Source of the DNA: Ethanoligenens sp047722935
GTDB lineage: Bacteria; Bacillota; Clostridia; Oscillospirales; Ethanoligenentaceae
Length of the DNA: 64,000 nt
Assembly: GCA_047722935.1 (NCBI GenBank)
Contig: JBDNZS010000011.1
Span: 1-64,000, forward strand
Direction: 5' to 3'
Shown: positions 42,798-51,965 of the stretch, piece by piece
Layout of the letters: every line of letters begins with the position of its first letter
How positions within the stretch are numbered: the stretch's first letter is position 1
Notes under the pieces: model-generated
The model's input: only the letters and a program-made list of their open reading frames with translations
Databases searched by the model: none
What the model was told of the DNA's origin: nothing
Translations under genes and position numbers: made by a program

Positions 42798-45176
42798 TCA
42801 CGATACCTCGGATAATTTCGTGGTCATTACCCAATACAGCTCGGTATCCTTGGGGAAATGGTCCACGAAAGGCAAAATGACATTGCCGTAAAACAGCAGT
42901 CCCTCGCCCTCGCCGGAATGGGTGACGTAGGAGAGCTGATGGGTGGAGATGTTGAGCTGCTTGGCGAGAATCTGCCGGTCGCCGGACGCCTGGTTGAGCA
43001 TGTAAATGTAATCCGAGTTTTCAAAGATGTTTTCCACCTCGCGGGAGGAAAGCAAATCTTTGACGTTCTGCGTGATGCCTGTCGGAATGCCGCCCCATTT
43101 GCGGAACCGCTTCCAGATTTCCACGGTATATGCCGCCGTCTGGTCCTCCTTGAGCAGAAGGTGCATTTCGTCGATGTAATACCGGGTGGATTTCCGCTCG
43201 GCGCGGTTGACGGTGACGCGGTTCCAGACCTGATCCTGGACGATGAGCATCCCGATCTTTTTGAGCTGCTTACCTAATTCCTTTATGTCGTAGCTGATGA
43301 CGCGGTTTTCCACGTTGACGCTGGTGCGGTGGTTGAACACGTTGAGGGAGCCGGTGACGTAGATTTCCAGCGCCGTGGCGATGTACTGCGCCTCTTTTTC
43401 ATCCTGCCGGCGCAGCTCGTTGTACAGGTCCTCCAGAATGGGCATGTTCTCCGGGCGCGGGTCGTTGAGGTAATTGCGGTACACCAGCCTCACGCAGCGG
43501 TCGATGATGGTCTTTTCCACTGGCTGTAAGCCCTCCTTGCCGCCCACGATCAGCTCGCAGAGGGAGAGGATGAAGTCGGACTTGAGGGACAGCGGGTTTT
43601 CATCGTCGCTGTAATTGAGATTGAGGTCCATCGGGTTGATGTAGTCGGTGGAGGTGGGCGAAATGCGGATGATCTGCCCGTGCAGGCGCTTCACCAGCGA
43701 ACCGTACTCGGATTCGGGGTCGCAGATGATGATATCGTCGGCGGTGACGAGGAACACGTTGAAAATCTCCCGCTTGGCGGAGAAGGATTTGCCCGCGCCG
43801 GGGGTGCCGAGGATGAGGCCGTTGGGATTTTTCAGCAGCTTCCTGTCCACCATGATGAGGTTGTTGGCAAGGGCGTTCAGCCCGCAGTAGAGGGCCTCCC
43901 GCCCGGACTGGAACAGCTCCTGCGTCGTAAACGGCACGAAGATGGCCGTGCTGGAGGTGGTGAGGCCCCGCTGAATCTCGATCTGGTTGTACCCGAGGGG
44001 CAGGCTGCTCATCAGGCCCTCCTCCTGCCGAAAGTCGAGCCGGGTCAACGCGCAGTTGTATTTCTGCGCGATGCTGGACGCCTGAAACACGTTGTTGTTC
44101 AGGCGCTGCTTGGTATCGGCGGTGTTCGTCAGCAAGAAGGTTACAAGGAACATGCGCTCGTTGCGGCTCTGCAAGTCCTGCAACAGCTTTTTCGCCTCCG
44201 CGCCGTAGGTGCTGAGGTCGGAGGGGATGATGTCCATGTCGTACCCGGAGCGGACGGCCTTCTTCTGCTCCTGAATCTTCATGGTGTCGAGGTCGGTGAT
44301 CTTTCGCTTGATGGTTTTGATGGCGCTCACCTGGTCGATGGACTGGATGTGGATGGTGACGATGAGGCTGGATTCCATGTCGAGGAAATCAGCCAGCATC
44401 CGGTCGTTCAGCTCCGGGGCGAGGATCTGCAGGAAAGACACCACGCCGAGCTTATGGCCCATGCCGAACATGTTGCCGTTCTTGAACTCAAAGGAGGACG
44501 GCGCGATGAAGTCCTTGACCGAGAGGCCCGAGGGGGCCAGCCAGTCCCATGAGAAGCGGAACGGCTCCGGCGCGTCCATGCGGAACACGCCGTGCAGCAG
44601 TTTCAGGCGTTCCAGTCCGTTCAGGGCGTCGGCCATGACGCCGAGGCGCTTGAAATTGTTGAGGATATCCGTTTCGATGCGCTCCAGCCGGGGCTTTGCC
44701 GCTTTCAGGCTGTCGGCCTCAATGCCGAAGGTCAGGTATTTGGTCTTGACCAGCCCGTTGTTGCCCCGCGCGAGCTGGGTCTGGAGCATCTCCGTGTATT
44801 CGGCCCGGGTGTTGTCAAAATCGTCGCCCTGCGGCGGGATGGCGACGCTCCGGGCGAAGCTGTCCTTTGTAGCGGAGAGATTCAGGAACGAGAGCTGGAA
44901 TCGGATGGAGCTGTCAAAATAGTTGAGGAAATCGCACCAGCTTTCAAAGATGGCGGTTTTGTCCTCGTTCTGATTGAGCTGGTAGTTGATGTCCTGGAAC
45001 TGAACGGTCTTTGTGTAGAAGCTGTCGGTCACGCGGCAGACGCCGTCCGGGAACATGCGCTGGAACGGGATGCTGTCCTGCGCCGACTTCTTTTTCTTAT
45101 CCGTTTGCCTTGCCCGGACAATGGCGGCTTCGATCTGCCTCCGTTCGGCGCGCGTCAGCTTTTTTGCGGTTGACAA
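42798..45176 (-). CDS. VirB4-like conjugative ATPase (CD1110 type)
   Basis: A 792-residue type IV secretion ATPase. The N-terminal VirB4/CagE-type domain is followed by the RecA-like motor with Walker A GTPGAGKSFSAK (about 465) and Walker B YYIDEMHLLL (about 660), then GIPTGITQNVKDLL. It powers channel assembly and substrate transport at the membrane. A TTG start with GGGAGGTG upstream is used, which lies 80 bases inside the end of the PrgI gene in another frame. Length and motifs are complete. Confidence 0.95.
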   Translation of the reverse strand: MSTAKKLTRAERRQIEAAIVRARQTDKKKKSAQDSIPFQRMFPDGVCRVTDSFYTKTVQFQDINYQLNQNEDKTAIFESWCDFLNYFDSSIRFQLSFLNLSATKDSFARSVAIPPQGDDFDNTRAEYTEMLQTQLARGNNGLVKTKYLTFGIEADSLKAAKPRLERIETDILNNFKRLGVMADALNGLERLKLLHGVFRMDAPEPFRFSWDWLAPSGLSVKDFIAPSSFEFKNGNMFGMGHKLGVVSFLQILAPELNDRMLADFLDMESSLIVTIHIQSIDQVSAIKTIKRKITDLDTMKIQEQKKAVRSGYDMDIIPSDLSTYGAEAKKLLQDLQSRNERMFLVTFLLTNTADTKQRLNNNVFQASSIAQKYNCALTRLDFRQEEGLMSSLPLGYNQIEIQRGLTTSSTAIFVPFTTQELFQSGREALYCGLNALANNLIMVDRKLLKNPNGLILGTPGAGKSFSAKREIFNVFLVTADDIIICDPESEYGSLVKRLHGQIIRISPTSTDYINPMDLNLNYSDDENPLSLKSDFILSLCELIVGGKEGLQPVEKTIIDRCVRLVYRNYLNDPRPENMPILEDLYNELRRQDEKEAQYIATALEIYVTGSLNVFNHRTSVNVENRVISYDIKELGKQLKKIGMLIVQDQVWNRVTVNRAERKSTRYYIDEMHLLLKEDQTAAYTVEIWKRFRKWGGIPTGITQNVKDLLSSREVENIFENSDYIYMLNQASGDRQILAKQLNISTHQLSYVTHSGEGEGLLFYGNVILPFVDHFPKDTELYWVMTTKLSEVS

Positions 45177-45528
45177 TGCGATACACCTCCCTGTCTAAAT
45201 GGTCCTGCCGCGCGAGCGCGGCGTAGAAGTTGTTGGTCTGATACGGCCTTTGCTTCGGGCGAAGGAAAAACACCCGGACGATGTTGCGGACGATCTTTTC
45301 CAGCGGCAGGCCGTTCTTCTCATACATGGCCAGCAGGAAAAAGGGCAGCATGACGAGGACCATGCAGATGGCCGCGCCGCTGACGCTGATGCTGCCTTTG
45401 AGCAGGAAGAACAGCGGTACGCCCAGCAGCACGCCGGAGCCGAAGCAGACGAGCTGCCGCTTGGTGAGGTTGAACATGACCTTCGTTTTTACGGCGGTCA
45501 GGTCCTTGGGGACGGGAACATAGGCCAT
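45097..45528 (-). CDS. PrgI-family conjugation membrane protein
   Basis: 143 residues with two adjacent transmembrane helices (about 25-75) after the family opening YVPVPKDLTAVKTKVMFNLTK, followed by KNGLPLEKIVRN. PrgI proteins partner VirB4 and VirB6 in Gram-positive type IV secretion. ATG 45528 follows GGAGGTG; the extension to 45555 has no ribosome site. The C-terminal 26 codons overlap the VirB4 gene out of frame. Confidence 0.92.
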   Translation of the reverse strand: MAYVPVPKDLTAVKTKVMFNLTKRQLVCFGSGVLLGVPLFFLLKGSISVSGAAICMVLVMLPFFLLAMYEKNGLPLEKIVRNIVRVFFLRPKQRPYQTNNFYAALARQDHLDREVYRIVNRKKADARRTEADRSRHCPGKANG

Positions 45529-45544
45529 TGAAATATCACCTCCA

Positions 45545-46414
45545 TCAGTGGGCATTGAAAATTGATTTTGCGAGGCTCCCGGTCTTGAACAGGGTAAAGC
45601 ACAGCAGGACGGTGTAGCCCATGCACGTCCAGATTGCCTTGCTGATGTCCGTGTCCACGACGATGTTGCGCACCAGAACCGCGTAGATTGCCACGCAGAT
45701 GATAATGAGGAATGCCTGAAAACCCAGCGCCAGCAGGGAGCGCAGGTAGTTCTGGCCCATCGCGCCCCACTCGCGGTTTACCATCGTCGCCATCGGGATG
45801 GGCGCGACGGACGTCACAAGGTAGATTTCAATCATCCTGCCGTACACGATGATGAAGATGCAGATGGTCAGCGCCCACATGGTGAAACCGACAAACAGGC
45901 TCTGGAACCACAATCCAAACAGGGGGCCGATGTCCATCGCCATGAGCCGCGTTTGGAGGTCGGTGGTAATAGAAGCGATGCTGAGCGACGTATTTGCGAC
46001 GATGACGCCCGCCGCGCGGTTGACCACGCTCTGCGCCACGTCGAACACGCCCATGACGATGTTCCAGGTGTTGGTCACGATGAGGACGGCGCAGGCCGTT
46101 TTGAAAATCCACTTGAAGAACATCCAGGTGTCGATTTCATAAAGGTTGTTCCGGTCCACGATCATCTGAATCAGCTCCAGCGTCATGACAAACGCGAGGA
46201 TCACGCCGGCGATGGGCAGAATGACGTTTTCAGACAGCGAATGAATCATGCTGTATATGCCCGAGTTCCACTGCAAGGGCGTCATGCCGACCTGCCCGGC
46301 GATTTCCCCGACCTTCTGATTCACGCTGTCGAACATGCCGGTCAGGTTGCTTGTGATGCCGCTGACCAGCATTTCCTTGAGCCATTCGGTTATTTTCTGC
46401 CAGATTAAATCCAA
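45545..46414 (-). CDS. VirB6/TrbL-like channel protein (CD1112 type)
   Basis: A 289-residue polytopic membrane protein with about six transmembrane segments after an amphipathic N-terminus (LIWQKITEWLKEMLVSGI). The conserved loop YLVTSVAPIPMATMVNREWG (about 205) is typical of the CD1112/TrbL family. It forms the inner-membrane pore of the conjugation channel. TTG start with AGGAGG upstream. In related elements the Maff2 gene precedes it; here only the 3' end of Maff2 remains. Confidence 0.93.
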   Translation of the reverse strand: MDLIWQKITEWLKEMLVSGITSNLTGMFDSVNQKVGEIAGQVGMTPLQWNSGIYSMIHSLSENVILPIAGVILAFVMTLELIQMIVDRNNLYEIDTWMFFKWIFKTACAVLIVTNTWNIVMGVFDVAQSVVNRAAGVIVANTSLSIASITTDLQTRLMAMDIGPLFGLWFQSLFVGFTMWALTICIFIIVYGRMIEIYLVTSVAPIPMATMVNREWGAMGQNYLRSLLALGFQAFLIIICVAIYAVLVRNIVVDTDISKAIWTCMGYTVLLCFTLFKTGSLAKSIFNAH

Positions 46415-46483
46415 AGGGCTTTTCCTCCTTTCCCGCGCCCGCCCGCTTTACACGGGAGGGCGCGGAGAGTCTTGATGCGGCTG

Positions 46484-46600
46484 TTAACCGAAAAGACCAG
46501 AGAGCAGCGGAACGAGGGTGATGCCGATGAGGGCCACGCCGCCGCCCGCCATGAGTTGCTTAATCCCTTGCGATTTCGGACAGTGTCCGAAAGGAAGCAT
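46484..46600 (-). pseudogene. 3' remnant of a Maff2-family gene
   Basis: Minus-strand codons up to TAA at 46484 read KSQGIKQLMAGGGVALIG then ITLVPLLSGLFG, the exact C-terminal pattern of Maff2 mobile-element proteins (normally about 70 residues, with an N-terminal membrane helix). Upstream of the first Lys the frame changes to unrelated residues (MLPFGHCP), and the break coincides with a palindrome. The N-terminal half is missing from this locus. In canonical elements Maff2 lies between virD4 and virB6. Confidence 0.8.
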
Positions 46601-46623
46601 AAACTCATGGCGGGCGGCGGCGT
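46536..46623. repeat. 22-bp inverted repeat around a palindrome at the Maff2 scar
   Basis: AACTCATGGCGGGCGGCGGC-GT lies on plus at 46602-46623 and its exact complement at 46536-46557. Between them is TTCGGACA-G-TGTCCGAA (46575-46591), a perfect 8-bp dyad. The left arm is Maff2 coding sequence; the right arm repeats it in reverse orientation, indicating an inverted duplication or inversion joint. Confidence 0.85.
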
Positions 46624-46656
46624 CAAAGTGGCGGCACTCGGCCCAATATTCAGTTT

Positions 46657-48135
46657 TCAGGTTCCTAAGCCCATCAGCGCAAGGCGATCAACCGCGCCCA
46701 CGTTGTTGTAGATGATTTCTATCTTCTGGCGGCGGTCGCCCCGTGCCTGTTCCGGCTCGTAGACGATAATACGGTCAATAAATTCATGGACGATTGCGGG
46801 CGTGAGCTTTTCAATTTCGGTGTAACGGCGAACCACGGAAAGGAACCTGTCCACGTTGACCGCCCGGCTTTCCTCTCCGGCAATCTCGGCTTCCAGCGCG
46901 GCAACCGATTCTTTCAATCCGGCCTGTTCCGCTTCAAACTTCGCGGACATTTTCTCATACCGTTCGTCCGGCACCCTGCCGGAAACATTGTCCACATACA
47001 GCCGTTCAATCAGCGTGTCGAGCTCCGCTATCCGCTGGCGGTGCTTGGCGGCGGCCCGCTTTTTCGCTACCGTGTCCCGCCTCTGTTCCTGCGCGCTCCT
47101 GTCCATTACCAACCGAGCAAACTGTTTTTCATGCTTGGGAATGTATCGGAGCAGTTGCCGCAATTCCTCCAAAACAAGCTGTTCCAACTGGCTTTCCCGG
47201 ATAAAGTGGCAGGTGCATTTCCGATTTTGCAAATACTGTACGTCCTTGCGGTATTCGGAACAACTGTAGGAACCTTCGTATCGCGTTCCCCACTTGTTTT
47301 TAATGGCCCGTGTGTAGTAATACAATTTACTCCCACAATCGGCGCAATAGGCCACACCGGAAAACAAGCCGGGATTGCCATAGCGAGGGGCGCGGCGCTT
47401 GTGCTGGCGCATACTGCGAACAATATCCCACGTTTCGGGGTCTATAATGGCGGGGTGGGTATGCTCAAACACAAGCTGTTTTTCGGGCGGGGTCTGATGC
47501 ACTTTTTTGTCCTTGTAGGATTTCGTCCACGTCTTGAAATTGATGGTTTCGCCCAGATACTCCGGCGCGTCCAGAATCTTATGTACCGTGGTGGTGTTCC
47601 AGAAATACGGGTCTTTACAGGGCCGGGCCTTTTGCAAAATACCGTGTTCGTATTTGTAGGCGCTTGGATTCAAAAGATGTTCTCCGTTCAGCATCCGGGC
47701 AATCTGCGCTGGGCCATTGCCCTCGACAGAAAGCCGGAATATCCGGCGCACCACGGCGGCGCTTTCCTCGTCAACGACAAGCTGTTTGGAATCCTCCGGG
47801 TCTTTGCGGTAGCCATAGGGAGGGATAACAGCGAGGCGTTCGCCGCTTTTGCCCTTGGCCTGCCACACGGCCCGAATTTTCTTGCTTGTATTTTTAACAT
47901 ACCACTCGTTGAACAAATTCATCATCGGGGTAAAATCGTTTTCCCCGCGCTCCGTGTCCACATTGTCATTGACGGCAATCAGCCGCACATCCTTTTCCGC
48001 GAATACGATTTCGGTGTAGAACCCGACTTTCAGGTAATCGCGCCCGAACCGGCTCATGTCCTTGACAATGACCGTGGCAACCTTTCCGGCCTCCACGTCC
48101 TCCATCATCCGGGAAAAGGCGGGACGTTCAAAAGG
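46657..48135 (-). pseudogene. N-terminally truncated large serine recombinase
   Basis: About 490 residues of a TnpX-like recombinase. The frame begins inside the resolvase domain at the FERPAFSRMMEDVEAGKV segment (FxRPxF motif), with VKDMSRFGRDY intact, and continues through the recombinase domain, zinc ribbon (CADCGSKLYYYTR ... CSEYRKDVQYLQNRKCTCHF) and coiled coil. The first about 60 residues, including the catalytic Ser in the Y-x-R-x-S motif, are absent; an in-frame stop lies at 48145-48147. An ATG at 48108 could still start a 483-residue product, but it would be catalytically dead. The C-terminus runs into the motif ACCTGAAAACTGAA. Confidence 0.85.
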
Positions 48136-48266
48136 TAGGGTTAATTAAGGATACATTTTCAAGGGTAATAATTTGTGAGTTTTCACGGCAGTTCAGACAG
48201 ATTAGGGTACAAAAACGGCAATATAACGGAATAGCGGTGCGAATCTACTTTGCCGCACATTTTTAA

Positions 48267-48295
48267 GAGCGTTCCAGCGATGGAACGCTCTTTTT
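48267..48295 (+). terminator. Rho-independent terminator
   Basis: GAGCGTTCCA/TGGAACGCTC (48267-48276, 48281-48290), a perfect 10-bp stem with a 4-base loop, then TTTTT. It lies just before the maintenance operon and insulates it from plus-strand read-through. The surrounding 48136-48328 holds no other gene. Confidence 0.9.
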
Positions 48296-48328
48296 GTATC
48301 CGTTTGGATTTTTTAGGGAGGAAAAGAA

Positions 48329-48682
48329 ATGGGTGAACTAAAAATCAGCGATACCGGGCCACATGTACCGACGAATCGGGAACACCTTGTCCTGCTCGCC
48401 AGCGTATCCGCCCAGCCGTTTGCCGAGGTGTTTTGGGAAACGGTGCAGGGCGACAGTGAGATCGCCGTACTGCTGCTCAACCTTCTTTCGCGTTTGCAGG
48501 AGGAAAAGCAGTATGACCAGATGTTTGAAGTCCTGCGGATTCTGCACAGCGCGTTCCGCGTCCGCTTCGGGCCGGAACTGTTGGTGCTGAAAAACGATAC
48601 CGCAGCCCGCGCATATTTTCTGAACTGTTTTCTCCGGGACTTCTATGAGATCATCGACGATCATGTGGCCGGAATCGGCTGA
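48329..48682 (+). CDS. Conserved hypothetical protein heading the maintenance operon
   Basis: A 117-residue, mostly helical acidic protein (LVLLASVSAQPFAEVFWETV, then LLNLLSRLQEEKQYDQMFEV). ATG follows GGAGG. No domain is recognised. It is 18 bases upstream of the toprim gene and the first gene after a terminator, so it probably leads the toprim-parA-parB-repA operon and may be a regulator or replication accessory factor. Confidence 0.65.
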   Translation: MGELKISDTGPHVPTNREHLVLLASVSAQPFAEVFWETVQGDSEIAVLLLNLLSRLQEEKQYDQMFEVLRILHSAFRVRFGPELLVLKNDTAARAYFLNCFLRDFYEIIDDHVAGIG

Positions 48683-48700
48683 CGGAGGGAGGTGTCCGCC

Positions 48701-49675
48701 ATGCCCGGCGTCAGCAAGGAGCAAATTGCCCGCGCCAAGGAATGGGATTTGCTTTCGTATCTGCAAAGGTATGAGCCGGACGGGCTGGTGCGCACCGGCC
48801 CTCATGAGTACAGCACGTTCACACATGGCAGCTTGAAGATCAGCAACGGGAAATGGCACTGGTTTAAAGGAGAAATGGGCGGCAAGACCGCCCTTTCCTA
48901 CCTCATCCATGTACGGGATATGGGTTTCGTGGAAGCCGTCGAGCTGCTTTCAGATGGCGTCGGGCGTGCGCCGCCTTTGCATTCCCGGTCCGCCGAACCG
49001 CCCAAACCGTTCCGACTGCCTGAATCCGCGCGGTTTCCCTCCCACGTTTTGAGCTATCTGCAACAGCGCGGCATCGGCGGGGACATCCTCCGGGCGTGCA
49101 TTGAGGCGGGCGTCCTCTATGAAAGCAGGCGTTACCATAACTGTGTTTTTGTCGGCAATGATCCGAATCGACGGGCCGTGTATGCCATGTCGCGCGGCAC
49201 CTGTGGAGATTTCAAGCAGGAGGTTGAGAGCAGCGACAAGCGGTTCGGTTTTGTTCTTCCAGCCCATTCCGTAGATTGTTCCCGACTGGTAACAGCGGAA
49301 AGCCCCATCGACGCGCTTTCCGTGGCGCAGCTCCGAGCACTCCGGTCGGAGGACTGGCGGGACTGCGCGTATCTCTCCCTCGGCGGGACTGCGGCGCGGG
49401 CGCTGCTCCAATACCTGCACGACCATCCCGCCGTGGATTCGGTGGACATCTGCGTGGACAACGACGAGGCCGGAATAAAGGGCGCGGCCCGGCTGCGGCA
49501 GGCGGTTCTGGAGGACGAGGCCCTAAAGGGCCGAAGCATCCGCCTGACATTCTGCCCACCTCCGTCCCGATACGGAAAGGACTACAACAATATGCTGATC
49601 GCCCGGCGGAAGCAGGCGCTTCAAAAAGAGCGTGCGGTCGTCCGGCAGACCGGCGATATAAAGGAAGAAGGGTAA
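48701..49675 (+). CDS. DUF3991/TOPRIM primase-like protein
   Basis: 324 residues from ATG 48701, which has GGAGG eight bases upstream; a GTG at 48692 overlaps that site. The N-terminal half (YEPDGLVRTGPHEYSTFTHG, then KWHWFKGEMGGKTALSYLI) resembles the zinc-free DUF3991/primase-associated fold. The C-terminal TOPRIM has the acidic motifs VTAESPIDALS and VDICVDNDEAG. Such proteins are found on clostridial plasmids and ICEs and may prime or repair replication of the circular form. Confidence 0.85.
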   Translation: MPGVSKEQIARAKEWDLLSYLQRYEPDGLVRTGPHEYSTFTHGSLKISNGKWHWFKGEMGGKTALSYLIHVRDMGFVEAVELLSDGVGRAPPLHSRSAEPPKPFRLPESARFPSHVLSYLQQRGIGGDILRACIEAGVLYESRRYHNCVFVGNDPNRRAVYAMSRGTCGDFKQEVESSDKRFGFVLPAHSVDCSRLVTAESPIDALSVAQLRALRSEDWRDCAYLSLGGTAARALLQYLHDHPAVDSVDICVDNDEAGIKGAARLRQAVLEDEALKGRSIRLTFCPPPSRYGKDYNNMLIARRKQALQKERAVVRQTGDIKEEG

Positions 49676-49678
49676 CAA

Positions 49679-50494
49679 ATGGCGCATGTAGTAGCGCTTG
49701 CCAATCAAAAAGGGGGTGTCGGAAAGTCGGCCGCCACGGCCAGCCTCGGCATCGGGCTTGCCCGGCATGGGAAGCGGGTGCTCCTGATCGACGCCGATCC
49801 GCAGGCTTCGCTTTCCATCAGCCTCGGGGTGCAGCGGCCCGATCAGTTGGATACGACGCTGACCCAACTCATGACCAAGGCGGTCAACGATACCTCCATT
49901 TTCCCCGGCGAAGGTGTATTGCATCTGCCGGAGGGCGTCGATTTGGTGCCCGGCAGCATCGAGCTTGCCGGGCTGGAACTCTCGCTTGTCAACGCCATGA
50001 GCCGTGAAACCGTAATGCGGCAGGTAGTGGACGCACTGCGCGGCGGTTACAGTCACATCCTCATCGACTGCCAGCCCTCGCTGGGGATGCTGCCGGTCAA
50101 TGCCCTCGCGGCGGCGGACAGCACCATCATCCCGGTGCAGGCGCAGTACCTCCCCATCAAGGGATTGGAGGAACTGCTGCGCACCGTCGGGCAGATTCGC
50201 AGACAGATCAATCCGAACCTGAAAATTGACGGCATCCTGTTCACGATGGTGGATGCCCGCACCAATTTTGCAAAGGACATCATGGCGCTGCTGCGAAACA
50301 GCTACACGGGGAAGCTGCACATTTTTGAGCAGAATATCCCGTTTTCGGTACGGGCGGCGGAAGCGACCGCCGCCGGGAAAAGCATCTATGCCTATGACCC
50401 GCAGGGCAAGGTCGCGGCGGCCTATGAAAAGCTGACGGAGGAGGTTTTGCGCGGTGAACGACAACGAGGCCGAGACCAGTCCCTCTCCCGATAA
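49679..50494 (+). CDS. parA: ParA-family partition ATPase
   Basis: A 271-residue deviant-Walker ATPase: NQKGGVGKSAATASLG with the signature Lys (residues 9-24), Walker A' DADPQAS and the switch DCQPSLG. With ParB it would distribute the excised or replicating element to daughter cells. Its 3' end overlaps the ParB gene by 41 bases in another frame. It belongs to the Soj/ParA group used by low-copy plasmids and ICEs. Confidence 0.95.
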   Translation: MAHVVALANQKGGVGKSAATASLGIGLARHGKRVLLIDADPQASLSISLGVQRPDQLDTTLTQLMTKAVNDTSIFPGEGVLHLPEGVDLVPGSIELAGLELSLVNAMSRETVMRQVVDALRGGYSHILIDCQPSLGMLPVNALAAADSTIIPVQAQYLPIKGLEELLRTVGQIRRQINPNLKIDGILFTMVDARTNFAKDIMALLRNSYTGKLHIFEQNIPFSVRAAEATAAGKSIYAYDPQGKVAAAYEKLTEEVLRGERQRGRDQSLSR

Positions 50495-51950
50495 AGAAAA
50501 CCTTATTGCCGCCGCGACCGATCAAGTGACCGGCGCGGCGTTTTTTCTGTCCGTCCGCGAAAGCACGGAAATCTCCATTCAGTCCCGAACGGTGCCGGTC
50601 GGCCTCTGGAAAAAGCGCCAGGGACAAGGCTTCATGCTGGCAAACGGTTTTGCCCTGCTGGAATCGGAGAAGGACGCGGACGGCAATTACATCGGCGGCG
50701 CAGGTATCGACGGGATGTATACCCGAACGCCCCATCGCTTTCAGCCTGTTTTGGACGAAAACGGCCAGCTCCGCGCGTTTCGGGACGTGACGGAAGCATA
50801 CGCCCTCATTGCTGAACGACAGGACGGAAAACGCTTTGTCGCGTTTCGCGGCACCGAAGCCCGCTGCCTGCGGATGGCGGAGGACAAAACGCAGTTGAAG
50901 GATTTTTTCGCCCGCCATGTGACTGAAAAGCCTGGCATATACGACCGAAACGAAAAACACAGTTGGAGCTGGGCAATTCCGGCCCCGGGAAAGGAGCGCG
51001 AAAGCATGCCCATGAAAAGCAGCGCGAAAAATATCCAGCTTACCCCGCTGGACGATCTGTTCAAGACCGAGGCGGAACGCAAGGACGATACCCTTGAACG
51101 GGTGCGGCAGATTCCCATCGACCAGCTTTTTTCGTTCAAGAATCATCCATTTCAGGTGCGGGACGATGAGGCCATGAAAAACACCGTGGAGAGTGTGAAG
51201 CTGGTAGGCGTGCTTTCCCCAGCCATTGCGCGCCCCCGCCCGGAGGGCGGATATGAGCTGGTATCCGGGCACCGCCGCCGCCACGCCTGCGAGCTTGCCA
51301 GGCGAAAGACCATGCCGGTGATCGTGCGCGACCTCGACGATGACGCCGCGACCATCCTCATGGTTGACAGCAATTTGCAGCGCGAAACCATCTTGCCCAG
51401 CGAACGGGCGCTCGCGTTTAAGATGAAGCTGGATGCCATGAAAAGACAGGGAGCGAGGACGGATTTAACTTCATCCCAAGTTGGGATGAAGTTAAAAGGC
51501 GACCAGAGTTTAGACTTGCTGGGAAAACAAACCGGTGAAAGCCGTAATCAAGTGCATCGGTTTATCCGCCTGACCTACCTCGCTCCCGAACTGCTTCAAA
51601 TGGTGGATGATCGGAAAATCGCGTTCAATCCTGCCGTGGAGCTGTCTTTTCTCAAACCGGAAGAGCAAAAGCAGCTTTTAGACGCAATGGAGCGCGAGCA
51701 GTCCACCCCGTCGCTCTCTCAGGCGCAGCGGCTAAAAAAATTCAGTCAGGAGGGCAAGCTCTCCGCCGACGTGATCGACGCCATCATGAGCGAGGAACAA
51801 GATTTGACGCCGAAAATATCTATCGCAAAAGACCAGATCAAAAAGTATTTCCCCGCGTCGTACACGCCCAAGCAGATGCAGGACACCATCCTCAAGCTGC
51901 TGGAGCAGTGGCAGCACAAACGGCAGCGGGATCAGGGCATGGAACGCTAA
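50454..51950 (+). CDS. parB: ParB-family partition protein with an extra N-terminal domain
   Basis: 498 residues from a GTG at 50454. Residues about 20-165 are an unusual extension whose centre matches the small protein at 36625-36933 (GGAGIDGMYTRTPHRFQPV). Residues about 185-end are a ParB/Spo0J: QIPIDQLFSFKNHPF, the CTP-binding GHRRRHACEL motif, then an HTH (GKQTGESRNQVHRFIRL). An internal ATG at 51006 has a good ribosome site (AAAGGAGCG) and would give a ParB of about 315 residues, close to the normal ParB length. Either a fusion or two products from one frame. Confidence 0.88.
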   Translation: MNDNEAETSPSPDKENLIAAATDQVTGAAFFLSVRESTEISIQSRTVPVGLWKKRQGQGFMLANGFALLESEKDADGNYIGGAGIDGMYTRTPHRFQPVLDENGQLRAFRDVTEAYALIAERQDGKRFVAFRGTEARCLRMAEDKTQLKDFFARHVTEKPGIYDRNEKHSWSWAIPAPGKERESMPMKSSAKNIQLTPLDDLFKTEAERKDDTLERVRQIPIDQLFSFKNHPFQVRDDEAMKNTVESVKLVGVLSPAIARPRPEGGYELVSGHRRRHACELARRKTMPVIVRDLDDDAATILMVDSNLQRETILPSERALAFKMKLDAMKRQGARTDLTSSQVGMKLKGDQSLDLLGKQTGESRNQVHRFIRLTYLAPELLQMVDDRKIAFNPAVELSFLKPEEQKQLLDAMEREQSTPSLSQAQRLKKFSQEGKLSADVIDAIMSEEQDLTPKISIAKDQIKKYFPASYTPKQMQDTILKLLEQWQHKRQRDQGMER

Positions 51951-51965
51951 CGGGAGGAATATGAA

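Noticed and set aside
46405..46626. 73-codon minus-strand ORF between virB6 and the recombinase
   Set aside because: The Maff2 C-terminal sequence lies in a different frame of the same strand, so this ORF is a shadow.
46786..48138. 450-residue plus-strand ORF
   Set aside because: Antisense to the truncated serine recombinase, with no recognisable features.
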